Shown here in pieces: positions 55,001-63,403 of a stretch of 64,000 nucleotides of DNA (position 1 is the stretch's first letter; each line of letters begins with the position of its first letter). The notes under the pieces were generated by a model. That model did no database searches, was not told the origin of the DNA, and worked only from the letters and a program-made list of their open reading frames with translations. Position numbers and translations under genes: made by a program. Source of the DNA: Pusillimonas noertemannii (GTDB lineage Bacteria > Pseudomonadota > Gammaproteobacteria > Burkholderiales > Burkholderiaceae_B); the NCBI RefSeq assembly GCF_003096595.1, contig NZ_QEKO01000001.1, forward strand, positions 620,001-684,000. Direction: 5' to 3'.

Positions 55001-55079
55001 GTGCCTGGGCACTGTGCTTACCCTGTACGTGGTGCCGGTGGCCTATACGCTGATCGCGGGCAAGGTAAGCCGCAAGTAG
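52047..55079 (+). CDS. RND multidrug efflux transporter
   Basis: A 1010-residue inner-membrane drug/proton antiporter. It has the N-terminal RPVFATVLSLVIVLIG helix, twelve expected membrane segments, and the proton-relay aspartate pair in TM4 (GLVVDDAIVVLENI). The TM10 lysine appears in GLITKHGILIVEF. Periplasmic pore and docking loops are complete. The ATG at 52047 is chosen because it gives MLLSEVCIKRPVF. It is paired with the adaptor gene upstream. Substrates cannot be predicted. Confidence 0.95.
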   Translation: MLLSEVCIKRPVFATVLSLVIVLIGFISYERLTVREYPAIDEPVVSVRTDYKGASPEVIESQVTKPLEDQLAGMEGVNVMTSRSRSERSFINIKFNLDRDPDAAAADVRDKVARARRFLPDEIDEPIISKVEADSSPVIFLAVNAGSMNTLEASDYITRYVKTRLSVLPGAAEVRIYGERLPSMRIYVDRAKLAAYRLAVQDIEDALRSQNVMIPAGRIESEMREFSVVSTTDLQTVEQFRDVIVANVQGYSVRLSDVADVQIGPADERIMARFNGHDGLLIGITKQSTANPLDLSKAMRAELELINEGLPPGMSIDVAYDSSIFIEESIKSVYHTIGEAIVLVILVIFFFLRSVRASLIPIVTIPVSLIGAFGIMYFLGFSINTLTLLSMVLAIGLVVDDAIVVLENIYRHIEEGKTRLEAAFIGSKEIGFAIVAMTLTLVTVYAPLAFATGRTGRLFIEFALTLAGAVLVSGFVALTLTPMMCATILRHQSGHGRVYTFIENLLVGLTTRYQSSLKLALRHRVIVLGLGLLVALGSGVLFKVVKSELAPVEDRGVIYGIVTAPDGATLDYTLQSMKRIEAMYADIPEASGNQTVIGFPTVVDGFAILRLKHWNERDKSQQEIAAELRPRFNALPGVRAFPTNPASLGQRATTKPVEFIIMSQASYPEIAKFTDAFIERLSDYPGLQNLEMDLRLNTPELQVAVNRDKLADVGVDVGTVGRTLESMLGGRQVTRFRDGGEQYDVIVQVKKEDRADPRDISDIYVRARNGDMVQLSNFLDVNESVSPQSLNHFNRLRSVKVEAAVAPGYALGEVLAHMQSVADEMLPETAQTDLDGQSREFRDSSGNIYLVFLMALVFIYLVLAAQFESWRNPFIIMLSVPLSMTGALLALWLSGGTLSIYSQIGLITLVGLITKHGILIVEFATQLRAEGMEKVEAVVQASILRLRPILMTTGAMVLGVLPLAYATGAGAESRQQIGWVLVGGLCLGTVLTLYVVPVAYTLIAGKVSRK

Positions 55080-55256
55080 GGGCGCCCGCAGGGGCACTGG
55101 CGTGCGTGGCGGGCGCCGCTTGCCTGCGCAGCTGCGCTCTTCGGCCCGCGGGCCGCGCGGGCGGCAGCCATGCTGCATGGATGCGCAGACCGTTCTACAA
55201 TCAGGGCCGGGCCGTCATGAGGCGGCCCGAGTTTTTTCAGCCGGGGTCAGCCGTTC

Positions 55257-55967
55257 ATGCGCCAAATCATTCTTGATACCGAAACCACGGGCCTGGATCC
55301 GGCGCAAGGCCACCGCATCGTCGAAGTGGCCTGCGTCGAAATGGTCAATCGCAGCCTCACGGGCAACCATCTGCACCTGTACCTCAACCCCGACCGCGAC
55401 AGCGACCCCGAGGCGCTGGCCGTGCACGGGCTTACCACCGAGTTCCTGTCGAACCATCCCCGGTTTTCAGAGATCGCGCACCACGTTTGCGATTTCGTGC
55501 AAGGCGCCGAGGTCATCATCCACAACGCGGCTTTCGACCTCAAGTTCCTCGATGCCGAACTGAAGAAGGTGGGCCGGCCGGCCTTCACCACGCTATGCGG
55601 CAAGATCACCGATTCATTGCTGCACGCGCGTGAGCTTCACCCCGGCAAGCGCAATTCGCTCGACGCCCTGTGCGAACGCTACGGCATATCCAACGCGCAT
55701 CGCACCCTGCACGGCGCGCTGCTCGACTCCGAGCTGCTGGCCGAGGTGTGGCTGGCCATGACGCGCGGCCAGGACGCGCTGATCATGGATTTCGGCGGCG
55801 CCGACACGCAAAGCGCCAACGGCATGAAAATGGAGCGTTTCGACGCCTCGGTGCTGCGGGTGTTGCCCGCCGGCCCCGACGAGACGGCGGCGCACGAAGC
55901 CTATCTGGACATCCTGGACAAGGCGGCGGGCAAGCCCTGCGTGTGGCGCGCCCAGGCGTCCGAGTAA
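55257..55967 (+). CDS. dnaQ: DNA polymerase III epsilon subunit (proofreading exonuclease)
   Basis: A 236-residue 3'-5' exonuclease. The DEDDh signature begins QIILDTETTGLDPAQGHRIV. The second exo motif (HNAAFDLKFLDAEL) and the HRTLHGALLDSELLAEVWL segment (catalytic His and Asp) are intact. It provides proofreading in the replicative holoenzyme. Length matches the betaproteobacterial form. It is normally next to rnhA. Confidence 0.96.
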   Translation: MRQIILDTETTGLDPAQGHRIVEVACVEMVNRSLTGNHLHLYLNPDRDSDPEALAVHGLTTEFLSNHPRFSEIAHHVCDFVQGAEVIIHNAAFDLKFLDAELKKVGRPAFTTLCGKITDSLLHARELHPGKRNSLDALCERYGISNAHRTLHGALLDSELLAEVWLAMTRGQDALIMDFGGADTQSANGMKMERFDASVLRVLPAGPDETAAHEAYLDILDKAAGKPCVWRAQASE

Positions 55968-56021
55968 GCGCGGCCGGCTGGCAGCCTTAACCCGTCAGCG
56001 GCCCGGCGCACCCTCTCATCC

Positions 56022-56918
56022 ATGGCCAAGAGCCCTTCTTCCGCCGATCCATCCAGACTGGACATCGAGGCCAGGGTGCTTGAGTACGGCCTGGAGCAGC
56101 CCACCCTGGGACAGTTCTCTGTCGCCCAGGCCCTCCAGGCCCAGGGCCTGAAGGTGTCGGCCTCGACGGTGCGCAATATCTGGAAGCGCCACGGGCTGGA
56201 AACAAGTTATCTGCGCCTGCTTGCCAAATCCAAGGGCATGAACGGCGGCGACAAGACCGAACTGAACCCCGACGAGCAAAGCCATCTCAAGCGCGAGCGC
56301 CGGAATCGGAAGCTGGCGGCGAAGGCCAAGGGCCAGGACGAGGCCGTGTCGGCCCTGCGGCGCGAAGAGGTGCTGCTGGCCGCGGCCCGCATCTTCGCGG
56401 ACAAAGGCTACGCCGAAACATCGCTGCGCGAAGTGGCCGCGGCAACAGGCATGCAGCCCGCCTCGCTGTATTACCACTTTGCCTCCAAAGAAGATCTGTT
56501 CGCGACGGTTCATCATCTGGGCATCAGCCGCGTGAACCAGGCGCTCGACGCCACGGCATTACAGCATGACGACCCCTGGCGGCGGCTGGAAGAGGCCTGC
56601 GCCACCGCCCTGAAATTCCAGCTGAATCCCAGCGACCTGGCCGTTGTGGTGCGCGTGGATCCGGGTATCCGCTACCCCGCGCGCCTTCAGCGGCGCATCG
56701 ACGCCGACCGCGCTTCATATGAAGACCGCTTCCGCCGCCTGATCGACGAACTGCCTCTGCACCGAAAGGCCGACCGCACCCTGCTGCGCCTGACCCTGCT
56801 GGGCGCCTTGAACTGGACCAGGGTGTGGTACAGGCCCTCGGGGCCTCTTTCGGCCGAGGACATCGGCCGGCAGCTCATACGCATCGTATTCGGCTACGGC
56901 TTTCAGCGCGCTCCGTAG
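56022..56918 (+). CDS. TetR-family regulator fused to an N-terminal transposase-type HTH
   Basis: A 298-residue regulator. Residues 114-160 are a TetR HTH (LLAAARIFADKGYAETSLRE, then MQPASLYYHFASKEDLF). The C-terminal domain is a TetR ligand domain. Residues 13-67 form a separate HTH: VLEYGLEQPTLGQFSVAQAL, then GLKVSASTVRNIWKRHGLET. This resembles the start of IS481-type transposases, where such a motif binds DNA. A basic linker (87-105) joins the halves. Such fusions exist in some Burkholderiales. It is co-directional with the acyl-CoA module and likely represses it through the operator at 57003. Confidence 0.85.
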   Translation: MAKSPSSADPSRLDIEARVLEYGLEQPTLGQFSVAQALQAQGLKVSASTVRNIWKRHGLETSYLRLLAKSKGMNGGDKTELNPDEQSHLKRERRNRKLAAKAKGQDEAVSALRREEVLLAAARIFADKGYAETSLREVAAATGMQPASLYYHFASKEDLFATVHHLGISRVNQALDATALQHDDPWRRLEEACATALKFQLNPSDLAVVVRVDPGIRYPARLQRRIDADRASYEDRFRRLIDELPLHRKADRTLLRLTLLGALNWTRVWYRPSGPLSAEDIGRQLIRIVFGYGFQRAP

Positions 56919-57002
56919 CTTCATTCCCGACATTTCTCTGGCTCCACACGCGTCGCCGTATATACGGCGCTTCTGTTGCGGGAAAGCCTGCATTCAAAAT
57001 AA

Positions 57003-57033
57003 CTTGTCTAATATTTGTTCGACAAGGTATTAT
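57003..57033 (+). promoter_or_regulatory. Promoter with palindromic TetR-type operator
   Basis: CTTGTC (57003-57008) and GACAAG (57021-57026) form an inverted repeat with a 12-bp spacer; the inner 22 bp are 16/22 symmetric. TTGTCT (57004-57009) and TATTAT (57028-57033) could be -35 and -10 boxes with 18 bp between. The operator would therefore occupy the promoter. The TetR fusion gene just upstream is its likely binder. Confidence 0.6.
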
Positions 57034-57103
57034 GGGCAGCATATGCCGCGGGGCGCAAGAATGGCCCCTGCTTCTTCAACAGGCGCAACGCCACGGAGAC
57101 AAC

Positions 57104-57604
57104 ATGCAATTGAAGAACGTCGACTACGACGCACCCTTTGTTCACCAGCGAACCATCCGTTTCGGCGAAACCGATGCCGCCTCCATCGTCTATACCGTGC
57201 GCTTCTTCGACTACGCGCTGGATGCCATCGACGCCTGGTACGCTGAAGTGCTCACGGTAAGCCTCTACAGCCTGAACACAGAGCACGGCCTCAGCTGCCC
57301 CTTCGTGCATGCCGGCATCGACTTCCAGTCGGCGCTGCGGCCGGGCGAACAGTTGAACGTCACTGTGCTGGTACAGGCGCTGGGCCGGTCTTCGCTCACC
57401 TTCCGGATACTCGGCGCGCAGGCGGACGGCACGCCTTCCTTCTCGGGCACTTTTACCGTGGTGTTCGTCGACGGGGCCGCCATGCGTTCCATACCCATTC
57501 CCGAGCCCCTGGCCGAACGCATCCGCGAATACCAGGCACGCTGCCCGGCGGGCGATGCGCCGGGCAGCGTGCGTGGCGCCCTTGCCGGCTCCGTGGCCCC
57601 CTGA
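57104..57604 (+). CDS. Acyl-CoA thioesterase (4HBT-like hot-dog fold)
   Basis: A 166-residue hot-dog protein. The 4-hydroxybenzoyl-CoA thioesterase-type active site is RFGETDAASIVYTVRFFDYA (18-37), with the Asp/Glu pair in the usual place. The ATG at 57104 (GGAGAC upstream) is chosen. The proteins hydrolyse aromatic or short-chain acyl-CoA esters. It heads the three-gene acyl-CoA module; 44 bp separate it from the dehydrogenase gene. Confidence 0.87.
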   Translation: MQLKNVDYDAPFVHQRTIRFGETDAASIVYTVRFFDYALDAIDAWYAEVLTVSLYSLNTEHGLSCPFVHAGIDFQSALRPGEQLNVTVLVQALGRSSLTFRILGAQADGTPSFSGTFTVVFVDGAAMRSIPIPEPLAERIREYQARCPAGDAPGSVRGALAGSVAP

Positions 57605-57648
57605 AAATACGCAGCCAGATCCCGATACACTTTTTGCGAGTATTTCAA

Positions 57649-58821
57649 ATGCCTATCCAGAACCCTTGGGACGAAGAAGTAGTGCAGGGCGTCCAGCGTT
57701 TCGTCCAGCAGAAAATCATCGGCCGTGCGCAAGAGCTCGAGGCCGACCCGAGCTACCCTGAAGAAATCGTTTCGGCTCTTAAAGAGCTTGGCCTGTTCAG
57801 CATTGCCGTGCCGCAAGAATTTGGCGGGCTCGAGCTTTCCGTGCCCACTTACGCCAAGATCATGGAAGAGCTCGCCGCCGGCTGGACGACGCTCAGCTGT
57901 TTCCTGAACAGCCACACCTCGGCTTCCAGCATACTGGCCAGGCACGGTACCGCGCAGCAGAAACAGAGCTGGCTGCCCTCCATGGCCACCGGCGAGCTGC
58001 GCGTGGCCATTGCCCTTACCGAGCCCAATGGCGGCTCTGACCTGCAGGCCATACGCAGCAGCGCGCGCAAGCAGGCCGACGGCGGCTACGTGCTGAACGG
58101 CTCAAAAATCTTCATCACCAATGGCGCCCGGGCGGGCGCCGTGGTGGTGCTGGCCCGCACTGGCAGCGGCAAAGACGGCATCAGCTTGTTCATGGTCCAT
58201 AAAGGCCTGGCGGGTTTCACCGTGGGGGCCAACGCACGCACCCTGGGCCATAGCCATATCGACGTGGCCGAGCTTGTATTCCAGGACGTAAAGCTACCTG
58301 CCGAAGCGCTGGTGGGCCAAGTAGAAGGGCAGGGCCTGAAGCAGATGCTGGACGCACTGGAAACCGGCCGCATCGCCATGGCGGCCACCGCAGTGGGCCT
58401 TTCGCGTTCGGCCCTTAAAGCCGCGCAAGACTTCGCGGCGCAGCGCGTCGCCTTCGGCACCGAAATCATCAACCACCAGGCAATACAAATGTACCTTGCC
58501 GACATGGCCACGCAGACCATGGCCGCGCAGTCCCTGGTCCAAACGGCCGCGGTCGTCAAGCAAAGCGGCCAGCGCGCCGACATGGTCTGCGGCATGGCCA
58601 AATTGTTTGCCGGCGAAACCTGCGCCAAGGTCGCACTTGATTGCGTGCGCATCCACGGCGGCGGCGGCTTTGTTTCCGACTTTCCGGCAGAGCGCTACTA
58701 TCGGGAAGCGCCTTACTTTATCGTTACCGAAGGCACCAACGAGATCCAGAAGCTGATCATCGCCAAGCGCATGCAAGCCGGCGACGCCCAGGCACTGGGC
58801 TTGGAAGGAGGACACCCATGA
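57649..58821 (+). CDS. Acyl-CoA dehydrogenase
   Basis: A 390-residue flavoprotein that introduces an alpha,beta double bond into an acyl-CoA. Landmarks are AIALTEPNGGSD (FAD/substrate loop), NGSKIFITNGARAG, and the catalytic glutamate in YREAPYFIVTEGTNEIQKLI. Length is standard. The ATG at 57649 is preferred to an upstream TTG. Its stop overlaps the start of the ligase gene (ATGA), so the pair is translationally coupled. Confidence 0.93.
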   Translation: MPIQNPWDEEVVQGVQRFVQQKIIGRAQELEADPSYPEEIVSALKELGLFSIAVPQEFGGLELSVPTYAKIMEELAAGWTTLSCFLNSHTSASSILARHGTAQQKQSWLPSMATGELRVAIALTEPNGGSDLQAIRSSARKQADGGYVLNGSKIFITNGARAGAVVVLARTGSGKDGISLFMVHKGLAGFTVGANARTLGHSHIDVAELVFQDVKLPAEALVGQVEGQGLKQMLDALETGRIAMAATAVGLSRSALKAAQDFAAQRVAFGTEIINHQAIQMYLADMATQTMAAQSLVQTAAVVKQSGQRADMVCGMAKLFAGETCAKVALDCVRIHGGGGFVSDFPAERYYREAPYFIVTEGTNEIQKLIIAKRMQAGDAQALGLEGGHP

Positions 58822-60350
58822 ACGACGCCGCCCAGCTGGTGCACGAGGAAGCCTTGAACGCCTTGAGCCTGATCGACCGCCACATACAACAGCAGCCCGA
58901 TCACACCGCCGTCTTGTTCGAAGACCAGGCCATCAGCTACGGCCAGCTGGGCCAGGGGGCGAATGCCATGGCCCTGGCGCTGCGGCAGAAGGGCGTGGGT
59001 CCCGGCAGCCGCGTCTGCATCATCGCTCGCAACCACCCCGACTACTACGCAGCCTACCTGGGCGTACTCAGGGCGGGCGGCACGCTGTTCCCCATCAATG
59101 CCGATCTTAGCCGCAACGAAGTCGCCTACATCGTGCAGAAGTCGGAACCTGTGCTCGTCATGCACGACGCGGATTGCCAGCAAACCGTGCTCGACACCTG
59201 GAGCCAGAACGGATTTGCCGTACCGCATTACGCCTTGAGCGATCTACTCGAGCTTGGTGCCGGCCTGCTTTCGCAACACGCGCCAGGCACCGACGAATGG
59301 CCTCAGCGCGAGCCAGACAGCGTTGCCGTCGTCATTCATACCTCGGGCACCACGGCCCTGCCCAAGGGCGTGGTAGCCACCGACCATATGGAGATCGCTT
59401 CCGCCCAGGCCCTTATCAAGGCATGGCGGCTTGCGCCGCAAGACGTTTCCGTTTGCGCCTTGCCGCTTTCTTATACTTTTGGCCTCTTCACGGCCTCGTT
59501 CGTCGCGCTTTGCGCTGGCGCCACCGTGCTGCTGTTCAACAAGTTCAACCCGGTGCGCGTGCTCGAAGGCATCGAGCGGCACGGCGCGAGCTATATGGTT
59601 GGGGTGCCCGCCATGTATGCCATGATGCTCGAGCATGTCGAGCAGACCGGGCGAGCCTACCAGCTGGCCCGAGTCCGATTCATGGCTTCGTCGGGGGCGC
59701 CCATCGCCTCCATCACCAAGAAAGAGTTTCATCGCCGAATGGGCGTACCCCTGCTTGAATACTATGCATTGTCAGAGTGCACGCCCATATTCTCCTTCGA
59801 CTTCAGCGACCCCATGCCGCCCATCGGTTCATCGGGCAAGCTGGTTGCCGGCGCCGAGGTCAAGATTCTTGACGACCAGGGCCAAGCCGTGGCTGCAGGC
59901 GAAACCGGCCGGTTGTTCCTGCGCTCTGAGCGCCTGATGCCCGGCTACTACCTTGACCCCGAACGCAACGCCGCAGCCTTTGTGGATGGCTGGTTCAACA
60001 CCGGCGACCTGGCCTATTGCGATAGCGAAGGCTATTTCAATGTGGTGGGCCGCGAACGCGACCAGGTCATTTCCGGCGGCCACAAGATTTCCAGCGCCGA
60101 GGTCGAAGACCAGATCCTGTTGCACGAAGCCGTGGCCCAGGCGGCCGTGGTGGGCAGCCCCGACAAGATTCTGGGCGAAGTCATCAAGGCCGTGTTGGTG
60201 CTCAAGGACGGCTGCAGCGCCGATACCGCCGGCATCATCGCCCACTGCGAGCAGCGCCTTGCCAAGCATAAGGTGCCCCGCATTGTAGAGTTCAGGGCCA
60301 GCCTGCCCACCAGCCCGGCGGGCAAGGTGTTGAAGCGGCAGCTGGTCTGA
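58818..60350 (+). CDS. AMP-dependent acyl-CoA ligase
   Basis: A 510-residue ANL-superfamily ligase that activates a carboxylic acid to its acyl-CoA. The ATP-binding P-loop is HTSGTTALPKG. The later motifs are YYALSECTPIF, GWFNTGDLAYCDSEGYF and GRERDQVISGGHKISSAEVE. The C-terminal lysine is in TSPAGKVLKRQL. GGAGG at 58806-58810 precedes the ATG. With the thioesterase and dehydrogenase it could form a small fatty- or aromatic-acid pathway. Confidence 0.93.
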   Translation: MNDAAQLVHEEALNALSLIDRHIQQQPDHTAVLFEDQAISYGQLGQGANAMALALRQKGVGPGSRVCIIARNHPDYYAAYLGVLRAGGTLFPINADLSRNEVAYIVQKSEPVLVMHDADCQQTVLDTWSQNGFAVPHYALSDLLELGAGLLSQHAPGTDEWPQREPDSVAVVIHTSGTTALPKGVVATDHMEIASAQALIKAWRLAPQDVSVCALPLSYTFGLFTASFVALCAGATVLLFNKFNPVRVLEGIERHGASYMVGVPAMYAMMLEHVEQTGRAYQLARVRFMASSGAPIASITKKEFHRRMGVPLLEYYALSECTPIFSFDFSDPMPPIGSSGKLVAGAEVKILDDQGQAVAAGETGRLFLRSERLMPGYYLDPERNAAAFVDGWFNTGDLAYCDSEGYFNVVGRERDQVISGGHKISSAEVEDQILLHEAVAQAAVVGSPDKILGEVIKAVLVLKDGCSADTAGIIAHCEQRLAKHKVPRIVEFRASLPTSPAGKVLKRQLV

Positions 60351-60469
60351 CGTTAGCGCGGGGCTGGGCTGGATGGCGCGGCGCCCCAGACGGTTGACGC
60401 CGTGTGGGTTGGTGCATGGACTGCGGCGAACCTGCGCCCAGGCCGCCTGGTGGCGGCCAAATTTCGTGT

Positions 60470-60489
60470 TAGAATAGCGGACTTCACTT
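60470..60489 (+). promoter_or_regulatory. Promoter core of tRNA-Val
   Basis: TAGAAT (60470-60475) followed by AGCGGACTTCACTT matches the element before tRNA-Ser (TAAAAT, GGCGGACTTCGCTT at 8236). No clear -35 box is visible. Confidence 0.5.
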
Positions 60490-60519
60490 CCCAAAGCATT
60501 CATCGCTTTCGGCGCTTTG

Positions 60520-60594
60520 GGGCGGTTAGCTCAGTGGTAGAGCACTGCCTTCACACGGCAGGGGTCACTGGTTCGAACCCAGTACCGCCCACCA
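60520..60594 (+). tRNA. tRNA-Val (anticodon CAC)
   Basis: A 75-nt valine tRNA with encoded CCA. The acceptor stem GGGCGGT pairs with ACCGCCC. The anticodon arm is CTGCC-TTCACAC-GGCAG, giving anticodon CAC. The T-arm reads CTGG-TTCGAAC-CCAG. The discriminator base is A. After it the sequence becomes AT-rich (60595-60660), with an inverted repeat CCGTTAA/TTAACGG (60628-60663). Confidence 0.97.
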
Positions 60595-60793
60595 GTAAAT
60601 TCCCTTTAAAATCAACGAATTAATGTGCCGTTAAGCATAAAGTGGGCTCTTCTCCATTAACGGGGGATCAGGGCATTCATCACACTCGGTTAATTACACC
60701 ATCCCAGCCGCATAGGGCCAAGACCCTGAGCCGGTAATTCTCAAAGTTCCTGAACCCTACGCACGGCGTGATGGCCCGTTACGCATGAACGAG

Positions 60794-61747
60794 CTATTTG
60801 GACGGGCCGTCCTGATCATCTTCGCGTTTCATGCGAGCGCGAATGCCGCCGTCTATAGTCGCGGTGTCGGTCATCGGCTGGTAGATCGCTCCCGTGCTGG
60901 GAGCAAGGGGGGATGCTTTTTCTACCTCCCGGTGGGCGATATTGGCCGACATTCGTTCAGTAAGATCCGGAAAAATGTGGTGTGACACATTTGAAGCATG
61001 TGAGATCCAGCCGACGGGCATTTCTTCCTTCGGTTCGACACAAGCACGGACGATTGCATCGATGACGATCTCGGGGTCGTCCATGGCCAGCATGCGCGGC
61101 TCATGGCCGGTGTAATTGGCGGCGTGCGTCCACCAAGGTGTATCAACGGCCCACGGCATAATTGTTCCCACCTTGATATCCTCATTTCCCGCCAGCCGAA
61201 GTTCTTCTCGCAGGCTTCGGCCCAGGCTGAGCACCGCCGCCTTCGAAGCGGCATAGGAAGTCTGATAGGCCAGAGGAACCTCGCTGTCGATGGAGCCCAT
61301 GTTTATCAGTGTGCCAAACCCTTGTTCGCGGAATTGCCTCAGGGCCACATGGGCACCATAGATCAGGCCCTTAAGGTTGACATCGATCACTCGCGCATGG
61401 TCCTCAATTGGAATATCCCAGAATAGGCCCAAGGCACCAATGCCGACATTGTTGATCCATACATCGAAGCGGCCGAAGCGCTGAACCGCGGCCTGCGCCA
61501 GGCGCCCGACGTCCCGTGCATTGCTGACATCCATTCCAATGGCCAGGGCACTGCCGCCCGCCGATTCGATCTCGGCAGCGAGAGCCTCAAGGGCGGCTGC
61601 GCGCCGTGCACCGAGTACGACGTTGGCCCCCTGGGCGGCCAGCTTAAGGGCGGCGCCGCGTCCAAAGCCACTGGAGGCGCCCGTCACGACGATGGTGGCG
61701 CCAGCCACATCCCGGCGCTTGGACGGGCTATTCGTGCTGTTTTGCAT
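60794..61747 (-). CDS. Short-chain dehydrogenase/reductase
   Basis: A 317-residue SDR. The cofactor motif is TGASSGFGRGAAL (from about residue 21), with NNVG and the catalytic TSYAASKAAVLSLG. It is longer than the common 250-residue form because of a C-terminal extension (about 60 residues). The ATG at 61747 is chosen since an upstream start would add 41 atypical residues. It is divergent from the carotenoid oxygenase gene, so it may oxidise the alcohol or reduce the aldehyde product of that enzyme. Confidence 0.9.
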   Translation of the reverse strand: MQNSTNSPSKRRDVAGATIVVTGASSGFGRGAALKLAAQGANVVLGARRAAALEALAAEIESAGGSALAIGMDVSNARDVGRLAQAAVQRFGRFDVWINNVGIGALGLFWDIPIEDHARVIDVNLKGLIYGAHVALRQFREQGFGTLINMGSIDSEVPLAYQTSYAASKAAVLSLGRSLREELRLAGNEDIKVGTIMPWAVDTPWWTHAANYTGHEPRMLAMDDPEIVIDAIVRACVEPKEEMPVGWISHASNVSHHIFPDLTERMSANIAHREVEKASPLAPSTGAIYQPMTDTATIDGGIRARMKREDDQDGPSK

Positions 61748-61928
61748 GCTCGTGCTCCGAAAAGTGGAAATGCTTGGAATGCTGAGCAATTTTCGAGCCG
61801 AAGAATGGCAGAAGCTTGCCGCTGCGCCATTGCAATAGCAGTCACCGGGGTGAGACGCCTGCCGGGCCACGCGGCAGTATTATTGCAATGTGAAAAACTC
61901 GAAACAGTTGCGGGCCCCTGCGGAACCA

Positions 61929-63305
61929 ATGGCTACCCAGAGCCCATTCCAGCTGAGAAATATGGAACCCTGGACAAGCGACAATCCATTCTTGACTCGG
62001 GCGTTAGCGCCCGTCTTTGATGAACGAGACGCAGCCGACCTGGCGATCGAGGGCCGGATACCTTCCGGCATGCGTGGCATATTCATGCGCAACGGCCCCA
62101 ATCCTCAGTTCAAGCCCGACGATCATTACGCCTATCCGTTCGACGGCACCGGAATGATCCACGCTGTCTACATAGAGGATGGCCGGGCACGATATCAGAA
62201 CCGCTGGGTGCTGACCACGGAACTGGCAGAAGAGAGGGCTGCTGGTCAACGTCTTTATCACTCCACCCTTTCCGCGCCGCCGCATGCGAATCTTGCCAAT
62301 ACCAATATCATCCATCACGCTGGCCGCTATCTTGCGCTCTTTGAAGGCGGCGCGCCTTACGAATTGGACCGCGACCTTAACACGCTGGGCGTCTTCGACT
62401 ACGATGGTGTGCTACCGGGCGTAATGTCTGCGCACCCCAAGGTGGATCCGGTCAGCGCTGAGCTTTTTTCGGTGCAATACGATCTGGAAACGGGCGAATT
62501 GCTTTATTTGCGCGCCGACAAAACCGGGCGTATCGATCGCATCGTACCGTTTCAGTCGCCCTGGCCCGCCATGGTCCATGACATTGCGCTGACACAGCAC
62601 CATATCGTCGCCTTCGTGTGCCCCTTGGTATTCGATTTCTCGCGTCCGGGTCCCCCCGCCACTTGGCAACCGGAAAGGGGCACAATGGTTGCGCTGATCC
62701 CGCGCGACGCACAGGCAGCGCAAGACGTGCAATGGATCAACGGCCCCGCATTCTTTCATTGGCATGTGATCAACGCTCATGAAGAAGGAGACCGTATCGA
62801 GGTGGTCGTACCCTGGTACGACTCGTTCTCGTTGACCGGCAGCGCCAGAAAGCTGGAGTTGCATCGGATGATTATCCATGCCGATACCGAGCTGGTGGAA
62901 GATCAGACGATAGATGACCAGGCTTGCGAATTTGGCCGCATCAACGACGCATATCTAGGGCGCAAGGCCCGCTATTGTTACGTCGGCCTGCGTGCGCCGC
63001 GATCCGGCGAGACGCCCCAGGTGGGCGCCTTCGAGGCGATCGCTCGGTACGATATGGATACCGGGCAAAAAGTGGTTCATCAGTTTCCCCATGGCGTCAC
63101 AGTGGGTGAGCCGGTATTCGTTGCCGCGCCCGAGAGCCTGCGGGAGGACGACGGCTTCATCGTCACATTCATACATGAAGAGGGACGTTCCGACGGCGGC
63201 TTCGTCATCCTCGACGCGCGCCACATCGAGCGGGGGCCGATGGCCGTGGTGCGCTTGCCGCGCCGGGTGCCCGCAGGGTTGCATGGCTCGTGGACACCGA
63301 TGTGA
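61929..63305 (+). CDS. Carotenoid/stilbene cleavage oxygenase family protein
   Basis: A 458-residue seven-bladed propeller oxygenase with a four-histidine iron site: His169 (AHPKVDP), His217 (VHDIALT), His279 (FHWHVINAHEE) and His452 (GLHGSW). The motif FMRNGPNPQF near 52-61 is typical. Members cleave C=C bonds of apocarotenoids or lignostilbenes. The ATG at 61929 is chosen over a GTG at 61890 because of GCGGA upstream; the choice is not certain. The gene lies in a less GC-rich region than the rest of the window. Confidence 0.92.
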   Translation: MATQSPFQLRNMEPWTSDNPFLTRALAPVFDERDAADLAIEGRIPSGMRGIFMRNGPNPQFKPDDHYAYPFDGTGMIHAVYIEDGRARYQNRWVLTTELAEERAAGQRLYHSTLSAPPHANLANTNIIHHAGRYLALFEGGAPYELDRDLNTLGVFDYDGVLPGVMSAHPKVDPVSAELFSVQYDLETGELLYLRADKTGRIDRIVPFQSPWPAMVHDIALTQHHIVAFVCPLVFDFSRPGPPATWQPERGTMVALIPRDAQAAQDVQWINGPAFFHWHVINAHEEGDRIEVVVPWYDSFSLTGSARKLELHRMIIHADTELVEDQTIDDQACEFGRINDAYLGRKARYCYVGLRAPRSGETPQVGAFEAIARYDMDTGQKVVHQFPHGVTVGEPVFVAAPESLREDDGFIVTFIHEEGRSDGGFVILDARHIERGPMAVVRLPRRVPAGLHGSWTPM

Positions 63306-63403
63306 TGGTCCCTGGAACTTGCGGGGTGACCAAGCAAGTCTTCGTACTCCAGCCATAAGGCATTCTAATAAAAATCGTCGGAGTCGCGCTGAAGCGCGAG
63401 TGC

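Noticed and set aside
60520-60594. Firm integration site at tRNA-Val
   Set aside because: No second copy of the tRNA 3' end and no integrase are present in the window, so only a possibility is reported.
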